Assembly (NCBI GenBank): GCA_032716605.1
Contig: CM064551.1
Location: forward strand, 47,095,697-47,159,696
Length of the DNA stretch: 64,000 nt
Direction of reading: 5' to 3'
Origin: Paralithodes platypus
Taxonomy: Eukaryota > Arthropoda > Malacostraca > Decapoda > Lithodidae
Under the pieces are notes generated by a model. That model saw only the letters and a program-made list of their open reading frames with translations. It was not told the origin of the DNA and searched no databases. Of the stretch, positions 42,033-51,861 are shown piece by piece (within the stretch, counting starts at the first letter, position 1; each line of letters opens with the position of its first letter). A program made the position numbers and the translations under genes.

Positions 42033-43412
42033 CATGTATTTACCTAATTGTAGTTTACAGGAGTTGAGCTAAGCTCGTGTTGTCCCGTCTCTCAGTCTAC
42101 TTTCATCCAATTTTGTCTTGAAAATATGGATGTTCCTTGCCCCTACCACCTCCTCCTCCACCCTATTCCGTTTGTCAATACATATATAGGGGAAGCTAAA
42201 CTTCCTGATATCATTCTTGCAGGTAGGTCTTTTTACTTTGTAGCTGTGGCCTCTAGTTATTCCTGTATCCATAATTATTATATCCTCCCTATCCAGCCTC
42301 TCCAGCCCTCGGGTGCATTTGTACATCATTATCATGTCTCCCCTCTCTCTCCTCTCTTTTAGACTCGGTAGATTTAATTTGTCTAGCCTCCCTTCATATG
42401 GCAGTTCTCCGAGACTTGGAACCAATCTAGTAATTGCTCTCTGGATTCTTTCTAACTTGTGAATATGCTTCTTAAAATGCGGGGACCACACCACTGCTGC
42501 ATACTCCAATCTTGGTCTAATCATACTTTTTATGATCTTCGCTAACATGTTCTCATCCAAGTAGTTCAGAGCAACTTTCATATTCCCGGCCATTGCATAC
42601 ATTCCGCTAAAGAGCTTGTTAATATGTTTCTCTGGCGACAAGTTATCTTGTATAATCAACCCTAAATCCTTTTCTTTATCGGCCTTGCTAATTATATTAT
42701 CTCCCATCCTGTACTCCCAATTTGGTCTATTCACACTTCTTCCCATATTTAACACATGACATTTACTTATATTAAATTTCATTTTCCACTTGGTGCTCCA
42801 TTCGTATATTTTATCTAAATCCCCTTGCAGCTCCTCAAACCTACTTTTACTTGTTATTTGTCGTCTCATAATTTTTACGTCATCTGCAAACATTGACATG
42901 TAGGAGTTTATGCCTATCGGCAGGTCATCACATACATAAGGAACATGAGAGGTGCCAACACAGATCCCTGCGGCACACCACTCTCAACTTTCCGCCACGA
43001 TGAGTAAGTTCCTCTAATGTTGGTCCTCATTTCCCTATCTGTTAAATAGCTCTCCATCCATTTCAGCAAACTCCCCCTGACACATCCTATCGTCTCAAGC
43101 TTAGATAACAATCTCTTATCGAATGCTTTGGAAAGGTCTAAGTAGACGCAGTCCACCCATCCGCCTCTTTCTTGCAGTACATCTATCACCCTACTGTAGT
43201 AACATAGCAGACTGGTAACACAAGATGTCCCTTCTCTGAATCCAAATTGTTTTGGGGTTATTATCTTCTTTCTCTCCAACATTTTCATCCATCTCTTCCT
43301 AATTAACTTTTCACAAATCTTGCATACAATACTAGTAAGTGACACTGGTCTATAGTTTAAAGGGTCCTCAGGGCTTCCATTCTTGTATATCGTTATGATA
43401 TTAGCTCTTTTT
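42033..43412 (-). mobile_element. CR1-clade LINE copy 2 (L1b), 5'-truncated
   Basis: About 1.4 kb, strongly similar (roughly 95% by eye) to the 3' part of the copy at 6641-9445, with the same acctaattgtag 3' end. Coding: 43410-42914 (ANIITIYKNGSPEDPLNYRP, CVYLDLSKAFDKRLL with a 9-bp deletion relative to copy 1, SGVPQGSVLAPLMFLMYV), then after a frameshift 42899-42069 (SMFADDVKIM and the C-terminal LERIQRAITRLVP). Inactive 5'-truncated insertion in L6. Confidence 0.92.
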
Positions 43413-43748
43413 GGTAAAAATCTGAACATCGAACTCGTCCAAGGTCTCTCAGTATTGAAGCTATGTTATAAGTTTTATCAAAATCAGTGAAGAAATAGAG
43501 CCGCTAGAGCGATGACAAGGAAATTTAACGGGCGGAGGGTATACTGTACCATAATACGTCCCGTCGACGACGGCCGTATAAAAACAATCACCAATGGTAT
43601 GGGAGAAGAAAGTGAAATAATATATTGAAGAAAATTAGGAAGGAGTATTGTGGCATGGGCAAACAGAGCATGGCTGGAATAATTTCTACCATAGCCATCC
43701 TTTAGCGGAGGTAGCAAGTCATCGGAAATAATGATGATGATCACTTAC
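43413..43748 (-). other. Intron sequence downstream of the kinase exon
   Basis: Begins, read on minus, with the donor GTAAGTGA at 43748-43741. No coding or repeat signal was recognised. It continues into the LINE insertions at lower coordinates, so the intron is at least 336 bp and probably much longer. Confidence 0.65.
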
Positions 43749-44014
43749 CAAGAGGGGGACTAGGTACTGCCTGAGGCTGGGTTGAGAAGGCACCTCCCCG
43801 CCCAGTACTCTTACAGGGGGAAGGAGCCGGGACAATAGCAGGCATAGGCACAGGGGAGGAGCCAGAACTCATGGGGTCCTTCTGGACACACTCTTCACCC
43901 ATTCGGATGAATGGATGGTTAAAAAAAGTTTCAAAATCCATCCTATCTTTGGCATTTCTTTTTAACAAACCATTGAGAAGGTCCACCAGCTCAGGCGATG
44001 TACCAGAAGGTATT
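43749..44014 (-). CDS. Exon of ULK/Unc-51/Atg1 autophagy-initiating kinase (end of kinase domain)
   Basis: A 266-bp internal exon on minus. Translation starts [20 protein letters not shown], then [20 protein letters not shown], which is the last part of the Ser/Thr kinase domain (subdomain XI: LLKRN.KDRMDF..FF.HPF is a signature of ULK1/2 and fly Atg1). It then continues into a Pro/Ser/Gly-rich linker ([32 protein letters not shown]), as in ULK proteins. Splice acceptor: T-run then ccaacag ending at 44015. Donor: CTTG/GTAAGTGA at 43749/43748. ULK/Atg1 starts autophagosome formation by phosphorylating the Atg13-FIP200 complex. Other exons are not in the window, so the gene must have large introns. 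No stop or frame break is seen. Confidence 0.9.
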
Positions 44015-44640
44015 CTGTTGGAAAAAAAAAAAATCATTATAGAAATATGTAGTACATATACCTGTAGGTCTATCTATCTATATACTCAGGCACATTCCCC
44101 ATTTCTTTTATTGTTTATATATTTGTTTTATTTATCTAATATTATTATTTTTTTTTGGCTAGGGGTGGCCAGCTCGAGACAGAGCCCGAACAGAAAAAAC
44201 AAATAAAAATAAATAAAAAATTAAAAATAATGAACACGCAAAAACAAAACACAAATTCACACACAACTATTTTTTTTGTTTTTATTTTCTTGGGGGTGGT
44301 CGACTCAAGACAGAGCAAGAACAGGGAAAACACAAAACACAACACAAAACAACGAACAAACACAGACAAAACACAAAATTCACACACATCTAGGTCACCC
44401 AGGAGAATACCCAGAGACGAGGTTCACCAAGGTCGCTCCAGCACTCCCCCGGCCCCCGACCACCCGGAGAGGCTCCGATCTCGGCAGGCAGACATGCAGC
44501 GGAGCCAAAGCCACAAGCCCGCCCACCACACTTCCAGGCGCACACTTCATATTGATCGTCTCCCCGGGCCAGGCGCCTGATGGACTATATCTAGTCCAAC
44601 TTGAGCCCGACCCCTTCCCCCAAATGACTACGTGTTCACT
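44015..44640 (-). other. Intron upstream of the kinase exon
   Basis: Low-complexity A/T and A/C-rich sequence. Contains two diverged copies of a unit (ggggtggccagctcgagaca near 44163 and ggggtggtcgactcaagaca near 44293, each followed by gagc..gaacag and an A/C-rich tail), which looks like a short dispersed repeat. 44395-44580 is GC-rich with no homology I recognise. Confidence 0.6.
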
Positions 44641-45032
44641 TAACTATTCACAAGCATTCTCTATTCATTTCTGTTCATTACCACTTCCTTTGCCTGATCT
44701 ATAGTCATTCCTCTATCATCCAAAGCTTGTCTTACACAGTCTCTCCATCTCAATAGGGGTCTTCCTGGCCTTATATCTCCCCTTGTATCTGACTCACATA
44801 TTCTCTTTGTAAGCCTTTCATCTTCCATTCGTTCAAGATGACCATACCAGCTCAGCACCCTTCTGTCCACTCTGGCCGACAAATGTTCCTGCTGCCCCAC
44901 TTTCCTACGTATCTCTTCATTCCTCAATCCGTCTCTGAGAGTAACTCCACACATACTCCTCAAGCAGCTTATTTCCATCACATCCAGCTTTCTTCTCTCC
45001 TTTGCTTTCAGAGCCTGTAGGTAGTACAGATA
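44641..45032 (-). pseudogene. RTE-type LINE C-terminal fragment
   Basis: Minus-strand frame of 106 codons: MMEISCLRSMCGVTLRDGLR, NEEIRRKVG, RVLSWYGHLERMEDERLTKR, GRPLLRWRDCVRQALDDRGM. This is the very recognisable C-terminus of RTE/BovB-type or related LINE ORF2 (CLRSMCGVT.RD..RNEEIR, RVL.W.GH.ERM). No RT motifs remain. Its upstream side is cut by the Tigger MITE at 45035. Confidence 0.8.
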
Positions 45033-45034
45033 TA

Positions 45035-45474
45035 CAGTAAACCCCCGATATTTCGGACTCTTTTTACTCGGAAACCCGCAATTCTCGGAATGGCATCGGC
45101 CTCTCGGAAATGCCCCTGTATATCTCTGAAATTTCCGAGTTGGACAGGATTTGTGTCCGGTTTACAATGTTCTCTCATTTAAGTGATTTTAGGATAAATT
45201 GAAGCCTGTGCCTTTTAATTATTGTGTTAATATTAATTACTATGTACTATACTGTCCCTGAAAACATAATAAGGGTCGTATTTGTCATCAATATAATGAA
45301 TTTCACACGTAAAAAAAAAAAATCAATTTTCTCTGGTGACGCGGACTTTCCTCTTGTAATTCGGACTTTTCCCTCTCTTAAGTCGGACATAAGTCTGACT
45401 TCGGACATCTCGGAAAATCGGGCTTCTCGGAAGTGGTCTTCCCCCAATTAGTCCGAGATAGCGAGGGTTTACTG
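45035..45474. mobile_element. Tigger-like MITE T2, 440 bp, TA duplication
   Basis: Terminal inverted repeats CAGTAAACCCCCGATATTTCGG and, from the right, CAGTAAACCCTCGCTATCTCGG. Flanked by TA (45033-45034 and 45475-45476). The interior repeats the ttctcggaa/tttcggac theme. No ORF. Related to T1 (shared CAGTAAA start) but a different subfamily. Confidence 0.9.
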
Positions 45475-45547
45475 TATATATATATTTAATATATACCTGT
45501 ACTACCTTTCTTACAATATAACAAAATATGTGATCATTCAATAGCAA

Positions 45548-45913
45548 TATAGGTTTGAGTCCCAAAGGGAAGTATGAAAACCTAACTTTTAGTGGTGGTT
45601 CAAGAGTCTATGACCTACTGCCAATATTCATAGTTAGTGCCATTGCTGACTCAGCAAGCCCATCATAGGGAACATCTCGTTCGTCAACAATGAATAACCA
45701 AATTCATAGGCGACACCGTTAAAATATCTAAGGAACGTCATTTGAATTGGATACCACTATGAAGTAATAAAATATTAATAGGAAATAAAATTATTAAAAG
45801 CTTCGCATTCCTCACATGTTCAGTTTCAGTGTCCCACTTGAGCCCCACGCTCCTCCTTCCAGTGCTTTTTCAAGATAAAAACAGAGGAATGGGAAGGGGA
45901 TGGCGGGAAGGAT
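45548..45913 (-). repeat. DIRS-F: solitary right terminal repeat
   Basis: Degenerate copy of a DIRS right terminal repeat. Outer end tataggtttgagtcccaaag..., inner end gaatgggaaggggatggcgg. Instead of the complementary region expected next, another DIRS terminus (G) starts at 45914. F has no body in the window and is more diverged than the others. Confidence 0.75.
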
Positions 45914-45999
45914 TATAGGTTTGAGTCCCGAAGGGAAGAAGGAAAACCTAATATTTAGTAGTGGCCCCGGAATCATTGACGATATGCCTTAAACATTAA

Positions 46000-46861
46000 C
46001 CCTCCTTGCCCGGGCAGCCTTTCTGAATGACAGCGCTCGTATCCGGGTGATCTGGCTGAAAATCAACACACGTAAACAAAGCCCTATCTCCGTTAATACA
46101 ATAGCTACAATATTCAAACAAATGTCAAAATGTAGTCCTTACCTTGCTGTGTAGACTGGTGTTGAGTAGAGCTCTCTAGCTCAACTGGTTCAGGAGTTAT
46201 GGCGATTTTAGTGGAGGTAACTTTTGGCGCGTATTTACTTAGACGCGTCCGAACGCTCAACTGCGGCCCCGGCTATGACGCACTACTGCACTCGTCGCCC
46301 CACCCGCAATTATGCCGGGAAGCGATTTGAGTGTTTTTATTGTTTATTCTGCCATTTATTATAATTATTATGTTACTTTCACTCAATAAAGTTATTATTA
46401 TGAAGTTATTTTTGTGTCTCACTTGTACTTTTATTGTTATTATATTCTTAGTGTCACTTTCACTGGACTATGATAATTGATGGTGTCATTTTCACTTTTA
46501 TTTATTGCTAGGTAAGCTATAATATATATTTTAGTGTCACTTTCACTTGTTCATATTGTTATGAAGGCACTTATTATTAGTTATTTGTGTCTCTTTCACT
46601 TTTACTCAGTTTTATTATTATTTATAGTGTCACTTTCACTGGACTATGATAATAATTGATAGTGTCATGTTCACTTATTTATTGTTAGGTAAGCTATAAT
46701 ATATATTTTAGTGTCACTTTCACTTGTTCATATTGTTATGAAGGCACTTATTATTAGTTATTTGTGCCTCTTTCACTTTTACTAATTATTTTATACTATT
46801 ATTAGCCTACATTTTAGTGTCACTTTCACTGTCATTGTCACGGGCACTTCAATATTGGACT
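46000..46861. other. PiggyBac non-coding arm
   Basis: The outer 270 bp is shared with the MITE at 29790-30269 (CCGGGTGATCTGGCTGAAAA, agagctctctagctcaactg). The inner part is A-T rich and contains a 175-bp tandem duplication (46425-46795). No ORF. Confidence 0.8.
46425..46795. repeat. Tandem duplication, unit about 175 bp, two copies
   Basis: The unit has tagtgtcactttcactggac, tatgataattgat, ggtaagctataatatatatt, gtcactttcacttgttcata and gaaggcacttattattagtt. The first copy starts near 46448, the second near 46622, nearly identical. Confidence 0.93.
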
Positions 46862-47213
46862 AGAGTGTGAAACTGGTTGAAGCACTGTCCAGCGCACAGT
46901 GCCACTTCACACTAGAGGCATTCCCATGTGATTTTTGTGGCTTTACGGGGTCTGCGAGTTGTTTGGCTACACACATGGCACCTCTTCTGACTCCTAGCAT
47001 TATCACCTGGTACTTTGAGAGGAAGGGGGTGGAGCTAGTGCTTCCTGAAGTAGTCGGCACATGCCGTGCGGTCCAGCTGGCCTGGTCCTTGTAGTGGTCT
47101 CCCGGCTGTAGCATGTTTTCCCAGGAACTCAAGTATCATCTGCTTGTGGAACTTGCGCAGGGACTTGTACTTCTTGGTTCCGGGAGTATTCAGTTGGTAG
47201 ATATTGTAGGCAT
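46862..47213 (-). pseudogene. PiggyBac transposase C-terminal part and Cys-rich domain
   Basis: Read on minus from 47213: NAYNIYQLNTPGTKKYKSLR, then KFHKQMILEFLGKH (the conserved block after the third catalytic Asp). After a frame change comes a Cys-rich domain with CHVC, CLQC and C..C spacing (RCHVC ... WECLQCEVALCAGQCFNQFH), the zinc-binding C-terminal domain that piggyBac transposases use to bind their ends. It is separated from the catalytic part by the SINE. Confidence 0.85.
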
Positions 47214-47731
47214 TGAGGGCCCAACCCCGAAAAGGGTTGAAATAGGGGAGCTATCCCCCCGCCAAAGGCGGCTTTGTAGGGCCATTCCTAGCTGATGCTT
47301 AGAGGATTGGGTTCTAGTCATGTGGTGATGGGCTGGTCTATCAGAGTGAGAACTGAGCGATCTCTGCCATACCCATAGCTTACTCTGACTGTTCCTTTTA
47401 CTTATATATTTTCTAGATCTCAAGTGACGCGTCTCTTGCGTGGATTGACCTCCTAATCTACCAAGATTGGAAGCCAAAGCGTCACATCTTTCCTTTGCCC
47501 CTCAACTTTCTCTTCATAATTGCTGAGGGGCACAGGGCCCTGGGTGGGGCTTTGGTTTCCCGGGCGTTTCCGCACCCTCCTCAGCTCCCCGCCATGGAGT
47601 GGCTTCGGTCACCCAGGCTTTATTGTGGTCGGCAGGGAGGGTTCTGTGGGGGCGCTCGGTTATGGCCTTGGCCTTGCTCGGGGCCTTGGGGCTGTTCGGC
47701 CAGGCAGCTTGGGGGAAAACAACAACAACCA
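47214..47731 (+). mobile_element. SINE-like element with (CAA)n tail, copy 2
   Basis: About 518 bp, close to the copy at 2460-2983 along its whole length (same 5' stems, same gttctagtcatgtggtgatg core, same 3' end and CAA tail). No clear target duplication. Comparing the piggyBac protein on both sides (RTSCRWW on one, LNAYNIY on the other) suggests about ten codons of target were lost on insertion or after. Confidence 0.85.
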
Positions 47732-48934
47732 CCACCTGCAAGATGTTCGTAGGCAGTCGATGAAGCCCATCTGCATGTCGGACTTATCGATGAGACGCAT
47801 GTTGTCCAGGACAGCAGCTGGTTTCTGGACGGGGTTTTTTGTCTTCCGGTCCACTTTCCCGGTGGCGACCATCTCGGCTTTGTGGCGAGGAGGTTGACCT
47901 TCCGCTGGTCATGCCAGTGGATAGAGAGGATGGGGCCACTCTTCTTGTGGAAGACCTCCGTCTTCTTGGTCTTGGTCGGGTACACTGGCATGCCCTTCCT
48001 CTTTGCCTTGACTGTGCCGACAGTCCTGGTCTTGCGGTCATGGAGGTACTTGGTGAGGATGGGCGACGTATAATAATTGTCTGTGTACAGGATGTGGTTC
48101 TTGTGGAAGTATTTCTCCATCATCTTCTGTACGACAGCGCCGCCAAATCCAATGTTGGGGTCAGTTATAATCTCGCCACCACTACCACTGTAGACCACAA
48201 AGTCCAGCACCGTCTTGCAGTCGCAGAGGACGAAGAGCTTGATGCCGAAACGGTGTCTCTTCGACGGGATGTAGTCGGAAATGCAGCCTACCACGGAACA
48301 GGACCAGAGACTCGTCGAGGCACATCTTCTGGAATGGAATCAGGTAGGTGGTAAACCGATTACGTATCATGTCATACAGCTTCCTGATTTTCCATAGCTG
48401 GTCGGGAAGGTGGACTGCCATGTTGTTGGTCAGGTGGAGATACGACAGGATGTCAAAATACCTGTCCCTGGACATGTATTTTCCGAATGCTGGAGTTGTG
48501 ATGAGGTCAGCAGTTATCCAGTAATCGGCCAGTGCATGTTTCCTGACGTGTGTCATCAGCATAGTCAGTGCCAGAAAAACATACATTTCTGGCACAGTGA
48601 CAGGTCGCCATGCCACCATCTTGGCACTTGTCTTCCTGCCAAGAAAGTTTGCACAGATGCTGTGATGGTTGTTGGTTTCCTCCACCAGGTATTCCATGAC
48701 CTCGTTGTCATAGAAGCCACAAAAACGTTCACTGGGGGTTGCATCTGGGCCACAGGGATATGCTGCTGTCACCCCTGAGCCAAGCTGCTCCTCGTCAAAA
48801 GCAGGACAATCTGGCTCGAAATCTGCCCCATCAGTCCAGACAAACAACTCCGATGAGCGCGCACGCGCAGACCCAGGCCCACGCGCACGCCCAGGGGCAG
48901 CCAGCGGCGTCAGCAGGCTGAGCCGCACGCCCAC
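47732..48934 (-). pseudogene. PiggyBac transposase catalytic domain, frameshifted
   Basis: On minus: DCPAFDEEQLGSGVTAAYPC, a helical N-terminal region (FLALTMLMTHVRKHALADYW, SRDRYFDILSYLHLTNN), then MCLDESLVLFRGRL with the first catalytic Asp. After a frameshift near 48290 come IPSKRHRFGIKLFVLCDCKT and ILYTDNYYTSPILTKYL with the second Asp. After another shift near 47880, NMRLIDKSDMQMGFIDCLRT carries the third Asp (the D..D pair of piggyBac). So all catalytic residues survive, but in three frames. DDE_Tnp_1_7-type RNase H fold, cut-and-paste at TTAA without footprint. Confidence 0.9.
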
Positions 48935-49928
48935 GACCTCGCCTTCGAACTCGTCGTGTTGGTCTCTCCTCTTCTTTCACATCCTCTTCCTCCTCCTCAG
49001 GTGATGTCAGGTCATTTAGGGATATGTTGGGGTCGTCAACATCATCTTCGGGGGACAATTCTGGCGAAGAAGTGACCGGGCGTCGGCTGCGTGGGGGGCG
49101 GGAAGCTGAGGGGGGTGGAACAATGGGAGCCTCAGCCTCGGGAGCTGGATTCCTTTTGCGGCAAGCTGAGGGCTTCTCCGTTACAAATAACGCTCTTCGG
49201 TGAGATGAGGGCTGTGGCACACTGTGGGAGGACAATGCCACACCACTAGTACCACTTGAAGAGGCCCTTTGCTCATCCTGAGGGAGAGATGAAGCCGAGG
49301 GCTGTGGGTGACCCGCGCGGCATCCCGGGTCAAGGCGTCGGGACAAAGGAATGCGGGTGGTTGCTAGACCTGGGTAGGCGTCATTGTCATTATCACTTTT
49401 ATCGCCTTCCTTTGCTTCTTCTGCTGCCCTGCGTGCTTTTTTAGCTGCATTTTTCACCAATGTTTTCTTATAAAAGTATTTGCCCACTTTCAAGGGCGTA
49501 CGAGCAGGCAAAGGGGAAGGGGAAGTTCCCAGGGTAGGCCTAGGCTGACCTAGCAAAGATGGCGGCGGGGTAGGCCTAGGCTCAAGCACACTCAGAAGTT
49601 CTATTTCACCTTCCTTCACCACTTCTACATCAGGGGACTCACTACTGTCTCCTCCCTCAAATAAATCAACAATATCATCACCCTCAAACCCCACAAAATC
49701 ATCATCTTCACTCGCACTAATGAATTGTTCTTTGTCGATCAAGCTTTCGCCACTGCTTTCTTCAGTCAAGATGGCAAAAAGTTCTCTCTCTATCGCACTA
49801 TCACTCAATAAAACCTTTGCTTTCTTACGTTCGGGCTTTTTCTCGCTTGCAACAGGCGTCGACGTAGCTAGCGGGGTAGCAGTGGGGCTCCCAGGAGGTT
49901 GTACAGAATCGGACGCGTCGGAAGACAT
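48900..49928 (-). pseudogene. PiggyBac transposase N-terminal region
   Basis: The probable start is MSSDASDSVQPPGSPTATPL at 49928 (a Met ten codons upstream at 49958 is also in frame). Acidic, Ser/Pro-rich and presumably disordered: ISASEDDDFVGFEGDDIVDL, later LSPEDDVDDPNISLNDLTSP, then a basic Arg stretch RRVRRRGRGR. The frame is lost at about 48920, just before the catalytic region's start. A long disordered acidic N-terminus is normal in this superfamily. Confidence 0.82.
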
Positions 49929-50135
49929 TTTTTTGCTATAACTCACTATGGCAGGCACGTACGAACTGATAATGGTGTATTGCTTGGTGGCGCTGCGATC
50001 GCCCCTGCAAAGGAAATTTTTGCCGCGGGGATTTCAAAGCACGCTTTCAAGCAAATGGATTTTAAAATGACACCCGGGCTCCGGCCCCTTGGCGGCACTG
50101 TCATTTTAAAATGACACCTGGGCAGGAAGGATTAA

Positions 50136-50481
50136 TGGCACTCTTTGAACCCAAAGGGGAGTGTTCAAATCACCAGCCCCCGAAGCGTAAGAGACCAGCA
50201 TCGTAAGTGTACGCTCATAATTTCTTACGGACTCGTCATTATGAAGCGGATGCCAACTACAAAAAAATAAAAAATAAATAAATAATAATAATAATAATAA
50301 TAATAAAAGAAAAACTATTAGTACTGTACAGTACTCTAAATCTGCTATGCTTTCCATCGTGTGGATGTTGATAGCGTGGGTTTGCCCCTAGACGGTGACG
50401 CATCATTCCTCCTTCAATGATATATCATGATAACTTATAAACATAAAGACGAATGGGAAGGGGATGGAAGGGAGGGCCGGA
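50136..50481 (-). repeat. DIRS-G right terminal repeat, inner part
   Basis: Continuation of the terminal repeat after the piggyBac element: cataatttcttacggactcg, cgtgtggatgttgatagcgt, and gaatgggaaggggatggaag at the inner end, in the same order as in the other copies. Contains an (AAT)n microsatellite at 50278-50305. Confidence 0.8.
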
Positions 50482-50583
50482 ATCGTCAATGATTCCAGGG
50501 CCACTACTAAATTTAAGGTTTTCCTTGCTCCCTTCGGGACTCAAACCTATAATTTATTAGTGGCCCCTTCATCATTGACGATA
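50482..50583. repeat. DIRS-G internal complementary region
   Basis: Palindrome tcgtcaatgattccagggcc ... ggccccttcatcattgacga with centre gctcccttcgggac. Same design as 30807-30906 and 61584-61684. Confidence 0.9.
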
Positions 50584-51479
50584 TGCCTGATATCACAAGT
50601 CTGGAGGGGGACATTCGTGACAAATATCCAACCACGAATAGAAAATAGGATGAAAATAAACCAAGAAATAGAGCTCTAAATTTTCTTTATTTTTGTATAC
50701 AAAATACAGGAACAAATATAAAAGAATGTGCAGGTAGCGCACTTTAAAATATACCTTTGAAACAACATATTTTGAAATCTTTAGGATAGAGATTGTAGAA
50801 CAGTTGTATTGCATATAAAATAATGGTTCTCTCCGTCAATGACGTGAGAGCCTTATATTTATTAGTGGCCCCTCCATCATTGACGATATGCCTATTAATA
50901 CTGTATAATAGTCCTCTTTAGAGCACCCGCGGTCAGCCTGTTTGAAACACCGGCCGCAGGGGAAAAGAGTACTTCATCATAAGTGTAACACTAATTTTCT
51001 TATGGAATCGTCTTTATGATTGGGTACTTACTACGAAAAAACTTTGTAAAAAATATAATAGAAAAATAACTAAAATTGTATTATATTAAGGCTTTCCAAC
51101 TCGTAGATGTCTTTTGTGAATTCTACCCGAGACGCTGAACCAAGCGACGCCATTCTCCCGCCTTCCTTTCTCTGCGCGCATACTGTTTGGAAGTGTCTCG
51201 CCAGTGCTCCGCTTTATTCTTCGTTCGCTCAACTCTAGTGAGTCTTTTGCTCATTTGTATATATCCGAGTTGTTATAAACTAGGACTGGCAGCCCCATTG
51301 GTAGGCCCGCAGGGAAGTGTTAAATTAGGGTACTAAGTATAGGCGCCATATCGGTCCGCTTCGGGCCCGCGCCTCATGCGTTCATATTGTTGTTTCTGCG
51401 CCTTAGCTTTGCTTTTTACAAGTTATTTAGGAGGCTATTATATCCGCAGGACGATGCTTCAGGCCATCTCTATGAGGTA

Positions 51480-51861
51480 CAGTAGGGTCCCGCATAAAAC
51501 GTGTTCGCATAAAACGAGTCTCGATTAAAACGACCGACCTAAAATATTAATATTTAATTTTCGATCAGAACGAATGTGATCACATAAAACGAGTCCGCCG
51601 CCAAAGTGGGGCAAATACAAGGAGTTTTCATATAGAGCGCCGAAATATCGTACAAAACGTACAAAATATCGTACGCTTTCATATAAAACGCCGAAATATC
51701 GTACAAAACGTACGAAATATCGTTCGCTTTGTACGAAAATTTTCGCTTACAGTGAACATTGACGATATTGCGCCACCAAAATGCTGTGTTCACATAAAAC
51801 GAATTCACATAAAACGCCCTCGTTTATCGACCATAAACTCGTTTTATGTGAGACCCTACTG
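51480..51861. mobile_element. Tigger-like MITE T3, 382 bp, TA duplication
   Basis: Inverted termini CAGTAGGGTCCCGCATAAAACG and CAGTAGGGTCTCACATAAAACG with TA on both sides (51478-51479, 51862-51863). The interior consists of repeated catataaaacgccgaaatat- and cataaaacga-type units. No ORF. Confidence 0.92.

Larger units (their letters stand above)
46000..50131 (-). mobile_element. PiggyBac DNA transposon, 4.1 kb, defective
   Basis: TTAA duplication, imperfect 15-bp terminal inverted repeats, and a piggyBac transposase on minus (49928 to 46862) with catalytic Asp residues recognisable. The coding region is broken by at least three frameshifts and by a SINE at 47214-47731. A subterminal TTTTAAAATGACACC motif is repeated at 50062 and 50104 next to the transposase-side end; such repeats often bind the transposase (inference). 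The region from 46000 to 46860 on the other end is non-coding. Confidence 0.93.
45996..50135. repeat. TTAA target duplication of the piggyBac element
   Basis: TTAA at 45996-45999 and 50132-50135, directly outside the inverted CCCTCCTTGCCCGGG / TCCTTCCTGCCCAGG ends. Confidence 0.92.
45914..50856 (-). mobile_element. DIRS-G: 3' end of a minus-strand DIRS, split by piggyBac
   Basis: Right terminal repeat from 45914 (tataggtttgagtcccgaag) to the TTAA at 45996, resuming at 50136 after the piggyBac element. The complementary palindrome is at 50482-50583 and 3' untranslated sequence runs to about 50836. The body (recombinase, pol, gag) is missing; at 50857 another DIRS left end (H) begins in the opposite orientation. 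The piggyBac excision product rejoins ccttaaacattaatggcact in the terminal repeat. Confidence 0.85.

Noticed and set aside
44155..44704. Arg/Pro/His-rich ORFs in the kinase intron
   Set aside because: They depend on low-complexity A/C runs, lack splice support and overlap each other in different frames.
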